Shown here: one piece after another, positions 1-8,750 of the stretch
How the letters are laid out: each line of letters starts with the position of its first letter
Numbering within the stretch: position 1 is the first letter of the stretch
Assembly: GCF_030547425.1 (NCBI RefSeq)
Contig: NZ_JAUORH010000008.1
Coordinates: forward strand, 1 to 64,000
Length of the DNA: 64,000 bases
From: Tenacibaculum sp. 1_MG-2023
GTDB taxonomy: Bacteria > Bacteroidota > Bacteroidia > Flavobacteriales > Flavobacteriaceae
Direction of reading: 5' to 3'
Made by a program: the position numbers and the translations under genes
Notes under the pieces: generated by a model
What the model was told of the DNA's origin: nothing
The model's input: only the letters and a program-made list of their open reading frames with translations
Databases searched by the model: none

Positions 1-2163
1 AATATCATCCGCTGGGAGAGTTCTACCGATAACTTTACCACCGATACCGATATCGCCAATACCACTACTACTTTAACGGCTACAAACCTAACAACTACCA
101 CGCAATACCGTGCGGTCGTACAAAGTGGGGCGTGTGCGGAAGCGACTTCGGCTACGGCGACCATTACCGTAGGAGGAGTAGTTAACTTAACTATAAATGA
201 TATTACGGCAGACAACATTGTGAATGCCTCAGAAGCAGGAAGTACTATTCCAGTAACCGGAACCGTAGGCGGTGACTTCAATACAGGAGACACGGTAACT
301 TTAACAATCAACGGAAACACCTATACAGGTACAGTAGATGCTAGTGGAAACTACAGCATTGATGTCCCTGGCTCAGACTTAGCAGCTGACCCAAACACCA
401 CTGTAGAAGCAAGTTTCCTGTCATATGCAACTTGCTCTGCCAACACGAATCATGTTTATAATCTAGACACGACGGCTCCAGTACCTACCATTAGTGTAGA
501 CAACATTACGGCAGACAACATTGTCAATGCCTCAGAAGCAGGAACAACCATTCCAATAACCGGAACCGTAGGTGGTGACTTTAACACAGGAGACACCGTA
601 ACTTTAACAATCAACGGAAACACCTATACAGGTACAGTAGATGCTAGTGGAAACTACAGCATTGATGTCCCAGGTTCAGAACTAGCAGCCGATCCAGATA
701 CCACTGTAGACGCCAGTGTTACTACGACTGATACTGCTGGAAATACCGCTTCTGCCACTGATACGCACCCATACAATGTAGGCACCACTGTCCCTACACT
801 TTTTATTGTTATTGATGACATCACTCCAGACAATATCATTGACGCAACAGAAGCAGGAACTAATATCTCTGTGTCTGGAACTGTAACTGGTGATTTTAAT
901 ACGGGTGATACTGTAACCTTGGTAATCAATGGAAACACCTACACAGGAATGGTAGACACTAGTGGAAACTACAGTATTGATGTCCCAGGTTCAGAATTAG
1001 CTGCCGACCCAGACACCACTGTAGACGCTAGTGTTACTACAACTGATAGTGCTGGAAATACCGCTTCTGCCACTGATACGCACCCATACAATGTAGTTAC
1101 CACACCTCCTACCCTTTCTATTGTTATTGATGACATCACTCCAGACAATATCATTAACGCAGTAGAGGCAGGAACTAATATCCCTGTGACTGGAACTGTA
1201 ACTGGTGATTTTAATACGGGTGATACTGTAACCTTGGTAATCAACGGAAACACCTACACAGGAACGGTAGACGCTAGTGGAAACTACAGCATTGATGTCC
1301 CAGGCTCAGACTTAGCAGCAGACCCAGATACAACAGTAGACGCTAGTGTTACTACGACTGATACTGCTGGAAATACCGCTTCTGCCACTGATACTCATTT
1401 ATACAGTTTACTAGACTCTGATAATGATGGAGTTCCTGATATTACCGATATTGATGATGATAATGATGGAATTTTAGATACCGATGAAGGAGATGGTAAC
1501 ATAGATACTGATGAAGACGGAATTCCTGATAGCCTTGATACTGATAGTGATAATGATGGAGTCCCAGATGTTGTTGAAGGAAATGATGATAATAGTGATG
1601 GAATACCTGATAGTCTTCCTTCTGGTAATGACTCAGATGGAGATGGTTTGGATGATACTTATGATACAGATAATGGAGGTACTCCTGTAGATATTCCTGA
1701 TAATGATGGAGATGGTATTCCTGACTTTCAAGATATTGATGATGACAACGATGGTATTATCACTTCAGATGAAAATCCTGGTAATCCTGACCCAACAATT
1801 AACGATGCTCTTGACACCGATGATAATGGTATTCCTGACTATCTAGACCCTAATACAAAACCATGTGGTACTCCCTATAATATCATGACTCCTGGTAGTG
1901 ATGGTGATAATGATATTTTCTTCATCTCTTGTATAGACAGACCCGAATATAGTAATAATACTGTTGAGATTTTTAATAGATGGGGTAACACTGTATACAA
2001 AGCTTCTGGCTATAACAATAAAGACGTTGTTTTTAACGGAACTTCTAATGGAAGAACAACAATTAATGTTGATGAGAAATTACCTTCAGGCACCTATTTC
2101 TATGTTATCGATTTAGGTGATGGATCAAAACCAAAAGTAGGCTGGTTATACATTAATAGATAA
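1..2163 (+). CDS. Giant T9SS cell-surface adhesin, 3' part (5' end outside window)
   Basis: The frame is open from the first base, so about 720 C-terminal residues of a larger protein are seen. In order they are: the end of an Ig/PKD-like module ([16 protein letters not shown]), four Ig-like repeats of about 105 residues with the core [10 protein letters not shown], an Asp-rich stretch of TSP3-like calcium-binding motifs ([16 protein letters not shown]), and a terminal domain with FNRWGNTVY and SGTYFYVI. That last domain is the gliding-motility-associated (CHU_C, type B) signal for export through the type IX secretion system. The protein should be exported and attached to the cell surface, like SprB. 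PorP/SprF and OmpA genes follow 10 bp on, which is the usual partner arrangement. Ligand unknown. Confidence 0.88.
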   Translation, partial: NIIRWESSTDNFTTDTDIANTTTTLTATNLTTTTQYRAVVQSGACAEATSATATITVGGVVNLTINDITADNIVNASEAGSTIPVTGTVGGDFNTGDTVTLTINGNTYTGTVDASGNYSIDVPGSDLAADPNTTVEASFLSYATCSANTNHVYNLDTTAPVPTISVDNITADNIVNASEAGTTIPITGTVGGDFNTGDTVTLTINGNTYTGTVDASGNYSIDVPGSELAADPDTTVDASVTTTDTAGNTASATDTHPYNVGTTVPTLFIVIDDITPDNIIDATEAGTNISVSGTVTGDFNTGDTVTLVINGNTYTGMVDTSGNYSIDVPGSELAADPDTTVDASVTTTDSAGNTASATDTHPYNVVTTPPTLSIVIDDITPDNIINAVEAGTNIPVTGTVTGDFNTGDTVTLVINGNTYTGTVDASGNYSIDVPGSDLAADPDTTVDASVTTTDTAGNTASATDTHLYSLLDSDNDGVPDITDIDDDNDGILDTDEGDGNIDTDEDGIPDSLDTDSDNDGVPDVVEGNDDNSDGIPDSLPSGNDSDGDGLDDTYDTDNGGTPVDIPDNDGDGIPDFQDIDDDNDGIITSDENPGNPDPTINDALDTDDNGIPDYLDPNTKPCGTPYNIMTPGSDGDNDIFFISCIDRPEYSNNTVEIFNRWGNTVYKASGYNNKDVVFNGTSNGRTTINVDEKLPSGTYFYVIDLGDGSKPKVGWLYINR
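187..1408 (+). repeat. Four tandem Ig-like repeats in the adhesin gene
   Basis: Four consecutive coding repeats begin near 187, 490, 802 and 1117. The last units are 315 bp apart and nearly identical in DNA, including silent sites, which indicates recent duplication or gene conversion. The first unit is divergent at its 3' end ([18 protein letters not shown] in place of DASVTTTD). Repeat number may differ between strains and assemblies. Confidence 0.85.
1411..1857 (+). repeat. Asp-rich TSP3-like calcium-binding coding repeats
   Basis: The translated stretch is a run of DxDxDG-type motifs such as [18 protein letters not shown] and DTDEDGIPD. These are the thrombospondin type 3 repeats found as a rigid calcium-dependent stalk just before the sorting domain in flavobacterial surface proteins. 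Confidence 0.75.
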
Positions 2164-2173
2164 AAAAAATAAT

Positions 2174-3094
2174 ATGAAATTAAAACACTTATACACATTA
2201 ATATTCTTAATACAAATATTAATAAATGTAAATGCTCAACAAGATCCTCAATATACCCAATACATGTATAACACTATGAGTGTAAACCCTGCATATGCTG
2301 GGTCTAGTGGCCACACTATAATAAATGCTCTTGCCAGAACTCAATGGGTTGGTATTGAAGGAGCTCCTGACACTCAAACGCTAAGTTTCGATACTCCTCT
2401 AGGCTTTAGCGGTGTTGGATTAGGTATTAACCTTACTAACGATAGAATAGGCCCTGCCAATGAGATTTTTCTGGATATCAATGCTTCTTATACAGTTCGT
2501 ACCAGTAATGAAGGAAATTTGGCTTTTGGGTTGAAACTTGGAGCAAGACATTTATATGTTGATTGGAACAAAGGTCTTGTTAAAGATAGAGACGATAAAA
2601 GTTTAACTGGAAACATTAATAGATTTTTACCAACTATCGGAGCCGGTATTTATTACTACACTTCTAACTGGTATTTGGGAGCAGCTATTCCTAACTTCAT
2701 TAACACAGATCATTATGATGACTCTAATAATGGAGGTGATATCGCAAAAGAACGAATGCACTTATTTTTAATTGGTGGGTATGTATTTAATTTAAACGAA
2801 AATATTAAGTTCAAACCCGCATTTTTAACAAAAATTGTAAATGGTGCACCTTTATCCTTAGATGTATCGGCTAATTTTCTTTTCAATGAAAAATTTACAG
2901 CAGGTATAGCTTGGAGATGGGATGATTCTATTAGTGCTCTGATAGGACTTCAAGCTTCTAGAAATTTACATATAGGATTAGCATACGACCTCACTACTTC
3001 TAATTACAGCAACTACAATTCTGGAACCTATGAACTAATGATTAAATGGGAAATATTCAAAGAACTAGCAATGAAATCTCCTAGATTCTTTTAA
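2174..3094 (+). CDS. PorP/SprF family type IX secretion membrane protein
   Basis: 306 residues with an N-terminal signal peptide (cleavage after VNAQ). The typical family opening QQDPQYTQYMYN..SVNPAYAGS is followed by an outer-membrane beta-barrel pattern of alternating aromatic strands. PorP/SprF proteins help export or anchor a specific partner adhesin at the outer membrane, and each large type-B adhesin often has its own. This copy sits 10 bp after the adhesin gene and 13 bp before an OmpA-family gene, so the adhesin is its likely client. Confidence 0.88.
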   Translation: MKLKHLYTLIFLIQILINVNAQQDPQYTQYMYNTMSVNPAYAGSSGHTIINALARTQWVGIEGAPDTQTLSFDTPLGFSGVGLGINLTNDRIGPANEIFLDINASYTVRTSNEGNLAFGLKLGARHLYVDWNKGLVKDRDDKSLTGNINRFLPTIGAGIYYYTSNWYLGAAIPNFINTDHYDDSNNGGDIAKERMHLFLIGGYVFNLNENIKFKPAFLTKIVNGAPLSLDVSANFLFNEKFTAGIAWRWDDSISALIGLQASRNLHIGLAYDLTTSNYSNYNSGTYELMIKWEIFKELAMKSPRFF

Positions 3095-3107
3095 ATTATA
3101 AAATGAA

Positions 3108-5015
3108 ATGAAAAAAGCAATACATTTTTTACTTATAATAGTATTTATACCAACCACCATTAACAGCCAACGAAAGTATGCTGCCAACAGATATTTTGAA
3201 GAGTTTTCTTACAAAAAATCTGCTGAATTATATCAGTCCATATACAACAAAGGAGATAATTCTTATACTGTATTAAGTAGACTAGGAGACTCTTATTACT
3301 TTAACTTTAAATATGTTATGGCAGAAAAAAACTATCAAGAATTAATGAAATTATACGAAAATTCTGCTGAACCTAAGCATATATTTAGGTACGCACAAGT
3401 TTTAAAAACTAATGGTAAAATAAAAGAATCTGATAAGTGGTTATTAAAATTAAATAAAAACGATAGTCGTGTGAAGGCGTTAGAAGAAAACACTAATTAT
3501 TTTGTTGAATACTCTAATCGAGAAAAGACATATATAAACATCCACAACCTATCTAGCAACACTTCTTATTCAGACTTTGGTGGATACATTTATGATAATC
3601 ATTTATATTTTTCTTCTACCCAACCCAAAACAGAAAAAGACAAAAAACTCTATCGATGGAATAAGCAACCATATTTAAACATTTATAAAGCAAAACAAAG
3701 TAACGATTCAATTTTAGATGTAGGTAAACCTGTCATTCTTGAAGGGTTGAGCTCTAAATATCACGAATCAAACATTGTTATTTCTAAAGATGGAAAAACA
3801 GCTTATTTCACCAGAGATAACTTTGACGGTAAGCGATTAATAGGGGATGAAAATAATATTTCTCATCTTAAAATTTATAAAGCTTCTAAAAAAGGAAACT
3901 TTTGGGGAGATATAAAAGAACTGCCTTTTAATAGTAATAGTTTTTCTTGCGGACACCCTGCTCTTAGCCCTGACGAAAAAACACTTTATTTTGTTTCTGA
4001 TATGCCAAATGGCTACGGAGATACCGATATTTATAAAATAGCAATTTTAGAAAACAACACCTATGGAAAACCAGAAAACCTGGGTAAGACTATTAATACA
4101 GAAAGCAAAGAAATGTTTCCTTTTATAGGGAATGATAATGTTTTGTATTTTTCTTCTGATGGGCATATTGGCTTAGGAGGTTTAGATATTTTTGAGGTAA
4201 AAATCACGAGTAACTCTTATACAAAACCAGTAAATTTAGGAAGTCCTGTAAATAGTTCTTTTGATGATTTTGCTTTTATTATTAACGACAAACATACTCA
4301 AGGTTACTTTTCTTCTAACAGGAAAGAAGGTAAGGGAGATGATGATATTTATAGTTTTAGAATATACGATTGTAAAGAAAATATTAAAGGGGTTATATCT
4401 GACTCAAAAACAGGCAACCCTATTCCCAATGCTACCGTTCAGCTTATAAACAAGCAAGGAGAGCCTATTTTTACTAAAACAACCAATAAAGATGGTAGTT
4501 ATTTATTTGAAAAAATAGATTGCGAAAAGAGCTTTGTAGTCATCGCTTCAAAAAAAGATTATCGAAACTCTCAAAAAAACACAAAAACACTTGACATTAA
4601 CAAAAGGTTAATTACTGAGAACATCCAACTTGAATCTTTAATAGTAGATGATCAAATCATTATAAATCCTATTTACTTTGATTTTGACCTATATAATATT
4701 CGTGAAGACGCCGAATACGAGTTAGAGCATATCGTTTCTGTTTTGAAAGACAATCCTAATATTAACATAAGAATCGAATCTCATACCGACAGCAGAGGCT
4801 CAAAAGCATATAACAAACTACTTTCTAATAAAAGAGCTAAATCTACTAAAGACTACATTCTATCAAGAGGTATTTCATCAAAAAGGATTAAAAGTGCTAT
4901 TGGTTACGGAGAAGAACAGTTATTAAACAACTGTAATGATCTAAATCAAAATAAGTGTACCGAACAAGAACATCAACAAAATAGAAGATCTTATTTTTAT
5001 ATCGAAAAAAAGTAA
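3108..5015 (+). CDS. OmpA family protein with PD40 repeats and carboxypeptidase-like domain
   Basis: 635 residues: signal peptide, N-terminal TPR-like region (about 25-120), PD40/WD40-like beta-propeller repeats (YFSS, GDTDIYKI, GLGGLDIFEV, about 140-420), a carboxypeptidase-regulatory-like domain (IKGVISDSKTGNPIPNATV, about 424-505), and a C-terminal OmpA peptidoglycan-binding domain (YFDFDLYNI, SHTDSRGS, NRRSYFYI). This is the PorE/SprE-neighbour architecture that ties T9SS surface adhesins to peptidoglycan. Third gene of the adhesin operon. A hairpin 20 bp downstream could end the transcript. Confidence 0.88.
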   Translation: MKKAIHFLLIIVFIPTTINSQRKYAANRYFEEFSYKKSAELYQSIYNKGDNSYTVLSRLGDSYYFNFKYVMAEKNYQELMKLYENSAEPKHIFRYAQVLKTNGKIKESDKWLLKLNKNDSRVKALEENTNYFVEYSNREKTYINIHNLSSNTSYSDFGGYIYDNHLYFSSTQPKTEKDKKLYRWNKQPYLNIYKAKQSNDSILDVGKPVILEGLSSKYHESNIVISKDGKTAYFTRDNFDGKRLIGDENNISHLKIYKASKKGNFWGDIKELPFNSNSFSCGHPALSPDEKTLYFVSDMPNGYGDTDIYKIAILENNTYGKPENLGKTINTESKEMFPFIGNDNVLYFSSDGHIGLGGLDIFEVKITSNSYTKPVNLGSPVNSSFDDFAFIINDKHTQGYFSSNRKEGKGDDDIYSFRIYDCKENIKGVISDSKTGNPIPNATVQLINKQGEPIFTKTTNKDGSYLFEKIDCEKSFVVIASKKDYRNSQKNTKTLDINKRLITENIQLESLIVDDQIIINPIYFDFDLYNIREDAEYELEHIVSVLKDNPNINIRIESHTDSRGSKAYNKLLSNKRAKSTKDYILSRGISSKRIKSAIGYGEEQLLNNCNDLNQNKCTEQEHQQNRRSYFYIEKK

Positions 5016-5035
5016 TCTACACTAATAAAAAAACA

Positions 5036-5064
5036 AAAGGCTTTCAATTAAATTGAAAGCCTTT
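5036..5064 (-). terminator. Terminator of tRNA-fMet copy 1
   Basis: Inverted repeat AAAGGCTTTCAAT / ATTGAAAGCCTTT with a three-base loop. On the minus strand it is followed by TTTGTTTTTTT, so it ends the tRNA transcript. It may also stop the converging adhesin operon. The same hairpin recurs beside the second tRNA copy. Confidence 0.8.
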
Positions 5065-5070
5065 GCTTAG

Positions 5071-5143
<73 letters not shown>

Positions 5144-5154
5144 ATTTGCGATTG

Positions 5155-5185
5155 CAAAGATAGTTTTTTTCTTTGTTCTATCCAA
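5155..5185 (-). promoter_or_regulatory. Promoter of tRNA-fMet copy 1
   Basis: On the minus strand a TATCTTTG box (Bacteroidota -7 consensus TAnnTTTG) lies 11 nt before the mature tRNA. A TTG lies 20 nt further upstream, as expected for the -33 element. Confidence 0.75.
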
Positions 5186-5611
5186 ATAAAAAGCTAATAA
5201 TTCTTACTTTGATTCTAAAGGTGGGATTCCTCCCTAACAAACTAAATAAAAAACAACATTAACCCGAAAACACAAGACATCAATCTAAGTGTAAAGGAAC
5301 ATTAGCTCTAAAAAACATCAAGGAACTATAATTCTGGAATAAAAACAGGTCTCTTTGAAATATGATAAAGTATATTTATGACTAGGTTATACTCAAACCA
5401 CAGAAGAAAAAGTCAATGCTAGTACTAATACAATTATTCAACAGGAATGTAACCAAACGAGAACAAATATAGGTATATTTAAGCTTTCTAGTATTGAAAT
5501 AAAACTCATAAGAAATATGTTTAAACACTAAAACATATCTACAATGAATTTCTAATTACAAAATATACATACAGTCTTTGTAATCAAAAACTATGATTCT
5601 ATATCTATTAC
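5186..5611. other. Non-coding spacer between the two initiator tRNA units
   Basis: About 430 bp with no convincing reading frame, tRNA or hairpin. It separates the two copies of the promoter-tRNA-terminator unit and is not itself repeated. Confidence 0.5.
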
Positions 5612-5615
5612 AAAA

Positions 5616-5644
5616 AAAGGCTTTCAATTAAATTGAAAGCCTTT
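5616..5644 (-). terminator. Terminator of tRNA-fMet copy 2
   Basis: Same 13-bp stem as beside copy 1, followed on the minus strand by a run of seven T. Confidence 0.82.
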
Positions 5645-5654
5645 TCTTTACTAG

Positions 5655-5727
<73 letters not shown>

Positions 5728-5738
5728 ATTTGCGGTTG

Positions 5739-5770
5739 CAAATATACACTCTTTTTCTTGTTCTACCCAA
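5739..5770 (-). promoter_or_regulatory. Promoter of tRNA-fMet copy 2
   Basis: Minus-strand TATATTTG box 11 nt before the tRNA, with TTG 21 nt upstream. Both fit the flavobacterial -7/-33 consensus. Confidence 0.72.
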
Positions 5771-5854
5771 ATAAAAATAATTTATTTTTCATATAAGTAT
5801 ATTTACCTAGATAACAAGTCTATAAAAAATAAATACTTCTTACATAAAACAACC

Positions 5855-5862
5855 TATCTTTG
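5855..5862 (+). promoter_or_regulatory. -7 box of era, at the start codon
   Basis: TATCTTTG matches TAnnTTTG and ends only four bases before the ATG of era. Transcription would therefore begin at or next to the start codon, giving a leaderless mRNA. No clear -33 TTG is visible. Confidence 0.6.
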
Positions 5863-5866
5863 CATC

Positions 5867-6748
5867 ATGACACATAAAGCAGGATTTGTAAATATTATTG
5901 GAAACCCAAACGTTGGAAAGTCTACCTTGATGAACGCCCTAGTTGGAGAAAAGCTATCAATCATTACTTCGAAAGCACAAACTACTAGGCACCGTATTTT
6001 AGGTATTGTTAATGAAGAGGATTATCAAATTGTTTTTTCTGATACTCCAGGGATTATAAAACCTGCTTATGAGTTACAAGAATCTATGATGGATTTTGTT
6101 AAATCTGCTTTTGAAGACGCCGATGTACTTATTTATATGGTAGAGGTGGGTGAAAAGGAATTAAAAAACGAAGCCTTCTTTAATAAAATTATTCATAGTA
6201 AAATTCCAGTAATTTTACTACTGAATAAAGTTGACAAATCCAACCAAGAAGAAGTTGAGGCTAAAATCGAGTATTGGAAAAAGAAAGTTCCTAACTCGTT
6301 CGTATATGTTATTTCTGCTTTAGAGAAATTCAATGTAGATACCGTTTTTTACAAAATCATTGAACTACTTCCTGATGCTCCTCCTTTTTATCCAAAAGAT
6401 CAGTTAACAGATAAACCTGAACGTTTTTTTGTGAACGAAAAAATTCGCGAAAAAATCCTTCAGCATTATAAAAAAGAAATTCCTTATTCAGTAGAAGTAG
6501 AAACTGAAAGTTTTGTTGAAGAAGACAATATTATTAAAATTCGTTCTGTAATCATGGTAGAACGTGATACCCAAAAAGGAATTATTATTGGGCACAAAGG
6601 AAGTGCCATTAAACGTGTAGGAACAGAGGCTCGTAAAGACTTACAACAATTCTTTGATAAAAAAGTTTTTTTAGACTTATATGTAAAAATCAATAAAAAC
6701 TGGCGTTCTAATGACCGTCAATTAAAACGATTCGGATACAAAGATTAA
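5867..6748 (+). CDS. era: GTPase Era
   Basis: 293 residues, the usual Era length. N-terminal GTPase domain with G1 GNPNVGKS (about 12-19), DTPG and NKVD. C-terminal KH domain with the RNA-binding loop GHKGSAIK (about 243-250). Era binds the 3' end of 16S rRNA and assists 30S maturation in the cytoplasm. The start MTHKAGFVNIIGNPNVG matches the family, and no later start keeps the G1 loop, so the very short leader is not an annotation artefact. The 3' end overlaps the converging membrane-protein gene by four bases. Confidence 0.97.
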   Translation: MTHKAGFVNIIGNPNVGKSTLMNALVGEKLSIITSKAQTTRHRILGIVNEEDYQIVFSDTPGIIKPAYELQESMMDFVKSAFEDADVLIYMVEVGEKELKNEAFFNKIIHSKIPVILLLNKVDKSNQEEVEAKIEYWKKKVPNSFVYVISALEKFNVDTVFYKIIELLPDAPPFYPKDQLTDKPERFFVNEKIREKILQHYKKEIPYSVEVETESFVEEDNIIKIRSVIMVERDTQKGIIIGHKGSAIKRVGTEARKDLQQFFDKKVFLDLYVKINKNWRSNDRQLKRFGYKD

Positions 6749-7257
6749 TCTCTTTTAATTGTTTGCAGCAATTGTTTGGTATATTCTTTCAACTCATCCA
6801 TTTGTTTTTTTCCTGCTGATTTACCTAAACTACCAACCAAATATAACGTAACCCAGACAATGGGTAAAACAACTAACATCACCACTGGCAGCATTGTTAT
6901 TTTTTTTAACGACCAGTTGCTATATGCTATAATGGCAAAAATTATAAAAGCTGTACCTACCAAAAAGTGCAAAAACATAAAAAAAGTCCAAACTTGTGGT
7001 TTTGGACCAAACAATCCTTTAATCTTTGACGAAGTATCTGATACTTCTTCTATTTCTATATGTAATTGAGGTGACCATAAATGAGCTTCTTTTTCCGGCA
7101 CATCAATCACTACATGATTATCTACAACCTTCATTTTATACTTAGAAACATCGTTTAAGTGCTTCTTTACCTCTTCTAATAAAACCTGAGAGCTTATTTC
7201 ATATTCTAATTGAAAACGAGGTTTTAAAAAAATCTGATTGTACAATCTATCATCCAT
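6745..7257 (-). CDS. Small membrane protein of unknown function, between era and der
   Basis: 170 residues. A soluble N-terminal part of about 95 residues (a possible START/SRPBCC-like beta fold, inferred only from strand pattern), two adjacent membrane segments (about 93-113 and 120-142, FFMFLHFLVGTAFIIFAIIAY and MLPVVMLVVLPIVWVTLYLV), and a charged C-terminal helix. It converges on era with a 4-bp overlap and diverges from der. I do not recognise the family. The position between two ribosome-assembly GTPases may be chance. Confidence 0.8.
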   Translation of the reverse strand: MDDRLYNQIFLKPRFQLEYEISSQVLLEEVKKHLNDVSKYKMKVVDNHVVIDVPEKEAHLWSPQLHIEIEEVSDTSSKIKGLFGPKPQVWTFFMFLHFLVGTAFIIFAIIAYSNWSLKKITMLPVVMLVVLPIVWVTLYLVGSLGKSAGKKQMDELKEYTKQLLQTIKRD

Positions 7258-7338
7258 TAAAATAACATATTAAAAGCCAACAATATAGCAAAAACTATAT
7301 ACTATCTAAAATTCATCATAAATCACCTACTAATATTG

Positions 7339-7346
7339 TATCTTTG
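7339..7346 (+). promoter_or_regulatory. -7 box of der
   Basis: TATCTTTG ends 17 bases before the ATG of der and matches the TAnnTTTG consensus. No clear TTG is seen at the expected spacing. Confidence 0.6.
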
Positions 7347-7363
7347 CACAAATTTTTTGCAAA

Positions 7364-8671
7364 ATGAGTATTATTGCGATTGTAGGAAGACCAAATGTAG
7401 GTAAATCCACTTTATTTAACCGACTAGTAAAACGTCGTGAAGCCATTGTTGATTCTGTTAGCGGAGTTACAAGAGACCGCCATTATGGAAAATCGGAATG
7501 GAACGGGAAAGAATTTTCTGTAATTGATACAGGTGGTTATATCGTTGGTTCTGATGATATTTTTGAAGGAGAAATACGTAAACAAGTTCAGCTAGCTATT
7601 GACGAAGCTGATATTATTGTTTTTGTAGTTGATGTTGAGCAAGGTATTACACCTATGGATGCTGAAGTTGCCAAAATTTTACGTCAGGTTGAAAAACCTT
7701 TATTCATGGCGGTTAACAAGGTTGACAATGCAATGCGTGATGCCGATGCTGTAGAGTTTTATAACCTTGGTTTAGGAGATTACTACACTATCTCTTCTAT
7801 CAATGGAAGTGGAACAGGAGAATTATTAGATGCCATAGCACTAGAAATCCCTAAGCCTGATGAAGATGAGGATAAGGAAGATGAATTACCTCGTTTTGCT
7901 GTAGTTGGTCGACCTAATGCAGGAAAATCATCGTTTATCAATGCTCTAATTGGTGAAGACAGAAACATTGTTACCAATATTGCAGGAACTACTCGAGACT
8001 CTATCGACACAAAATATAACCGTTTTGGATTTGAATTCAATTTAGTTGATACAGCTGGTATTAGAAAAAAATCGAAAGTAAAAGAAGATTTAGAATTCTA
8101 CTCAGTAATGAGAGCTGTTCGTGCAGTTGAACATTGTGATGTAGCTATATTAGTAATTGATGCTACTCGTGACTTTGAAGGACAAGACGAAAAAATATTT
8201 TGGTTAGCAGAGAAAAACCGAAAAGGAGTTATTATTTTAGTAAACAAATGGGATTTAGTTGAAAAAGAAACCAATACCATGCGTGATTTTGAAGCCAAGG
8301 TTCGTCAAGCAATTGCTCCTTTTACCGATGTTCCAATCGTATTTATTTCTGCATTAACTAAACAACGTATTTTTAAAGCTATTGAAACTGCTGTTGAAGT
8401 TTTTGAAAATAGAAAACGTCGTATTCAAACAAGTAAGTTAAACGAAACTATGTTGGAGATTATGGAACATAATCCGCCTCCAGCAACAAAGGGTAAATTC
8501 ATAAAAATAAAATACTGTATGCAATTACCAACGCATACACCTCAGTTTGCTTTCTTTGCTAATTTACCTCAGTATATTAGAGACCCTTATAAGCGTTATA
8601 TCGAAAATCAGTTACGCGAACATTATAACTTTAACGGGGTGCCAATTAGTATTTATTTCAGACAGAAATAA
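7364..8671 (+). CDS. der: Ribosome biogenesis GTPase Der (EngA)
   Basis: 435 residues with two tandem GTPase domains: G1 loops GRPNVGKS (8-15) and GRPNAGKS (182-189), DTGG and DTAG switch motifs, NKVD and NKWD specificity motifs. A C-terminal KH-like domain follows. This double-GTPase layout is unique to Der, which acts in 50S subunit assembly. Length and start are normal. Confidence 0.97.
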   Translation: MSIIAIVGRPNVGKSTLFNRLVKRREAIVDSVSGVTRDRHYGKSEWNGKEFSVIDTGGYIVGSDDIFEGEIRKQVQLAIDEADIIVFVVDVEQGITPMDAEVAKILRQVEKPLFMAVNKVDNAMRDADAVEFYNLGLGDYYTISSINGSGTGELLDAIALEIPKPDEDEDKEDELPRFAVVGRPNAGKSSFINALIGEDRNIVTNIAGTTRDSIDTKYNRFGFEFNLVDTAGIRKKSKVKEDLEFYSVMRAVRAVEHCDVAILVIDATRDFEGQDEKIFWLAEKNRKGVIILVNKWDLVEKETNTMRDFEAKVRQAIAPFTDVPIVFISALTKQRIFKAIETAVEVFENRKRRIQTSKLNETMLEIMEHNPPPATKGKFIKIKYCMQLPTHTPQFAFFANLPQYIRDPYKRYIENQLREHYNFNGVPISIYFRQK

Positions 8672-8750
8672 GTTTAACAATATTTAACTTTTAGAACGTA
8701 GTTTTTTCTCTTTATTTGTAGCTCTTTGAAAATCATTTTTGCTATAAATA

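Noticed and set aside
654..1253. Two 94-codon antisense frames in the adhesin gene
   Set aside because: They recur with the 315-bp repeat and only mirror the repeated coding sequence; no promoter or start context.
5186..5611. Possible gene or RNA between the two initiator tRNAs
   Set aside because: Frames are short with stops in all directions, and no stable hairpin is visible.
6776..7069. 97-codon frame opposite the small membrane protein gene
   Set aside because: The minus-strand gene has clear membrane segments and a sensible start; the plus-strand frame is its shadow.
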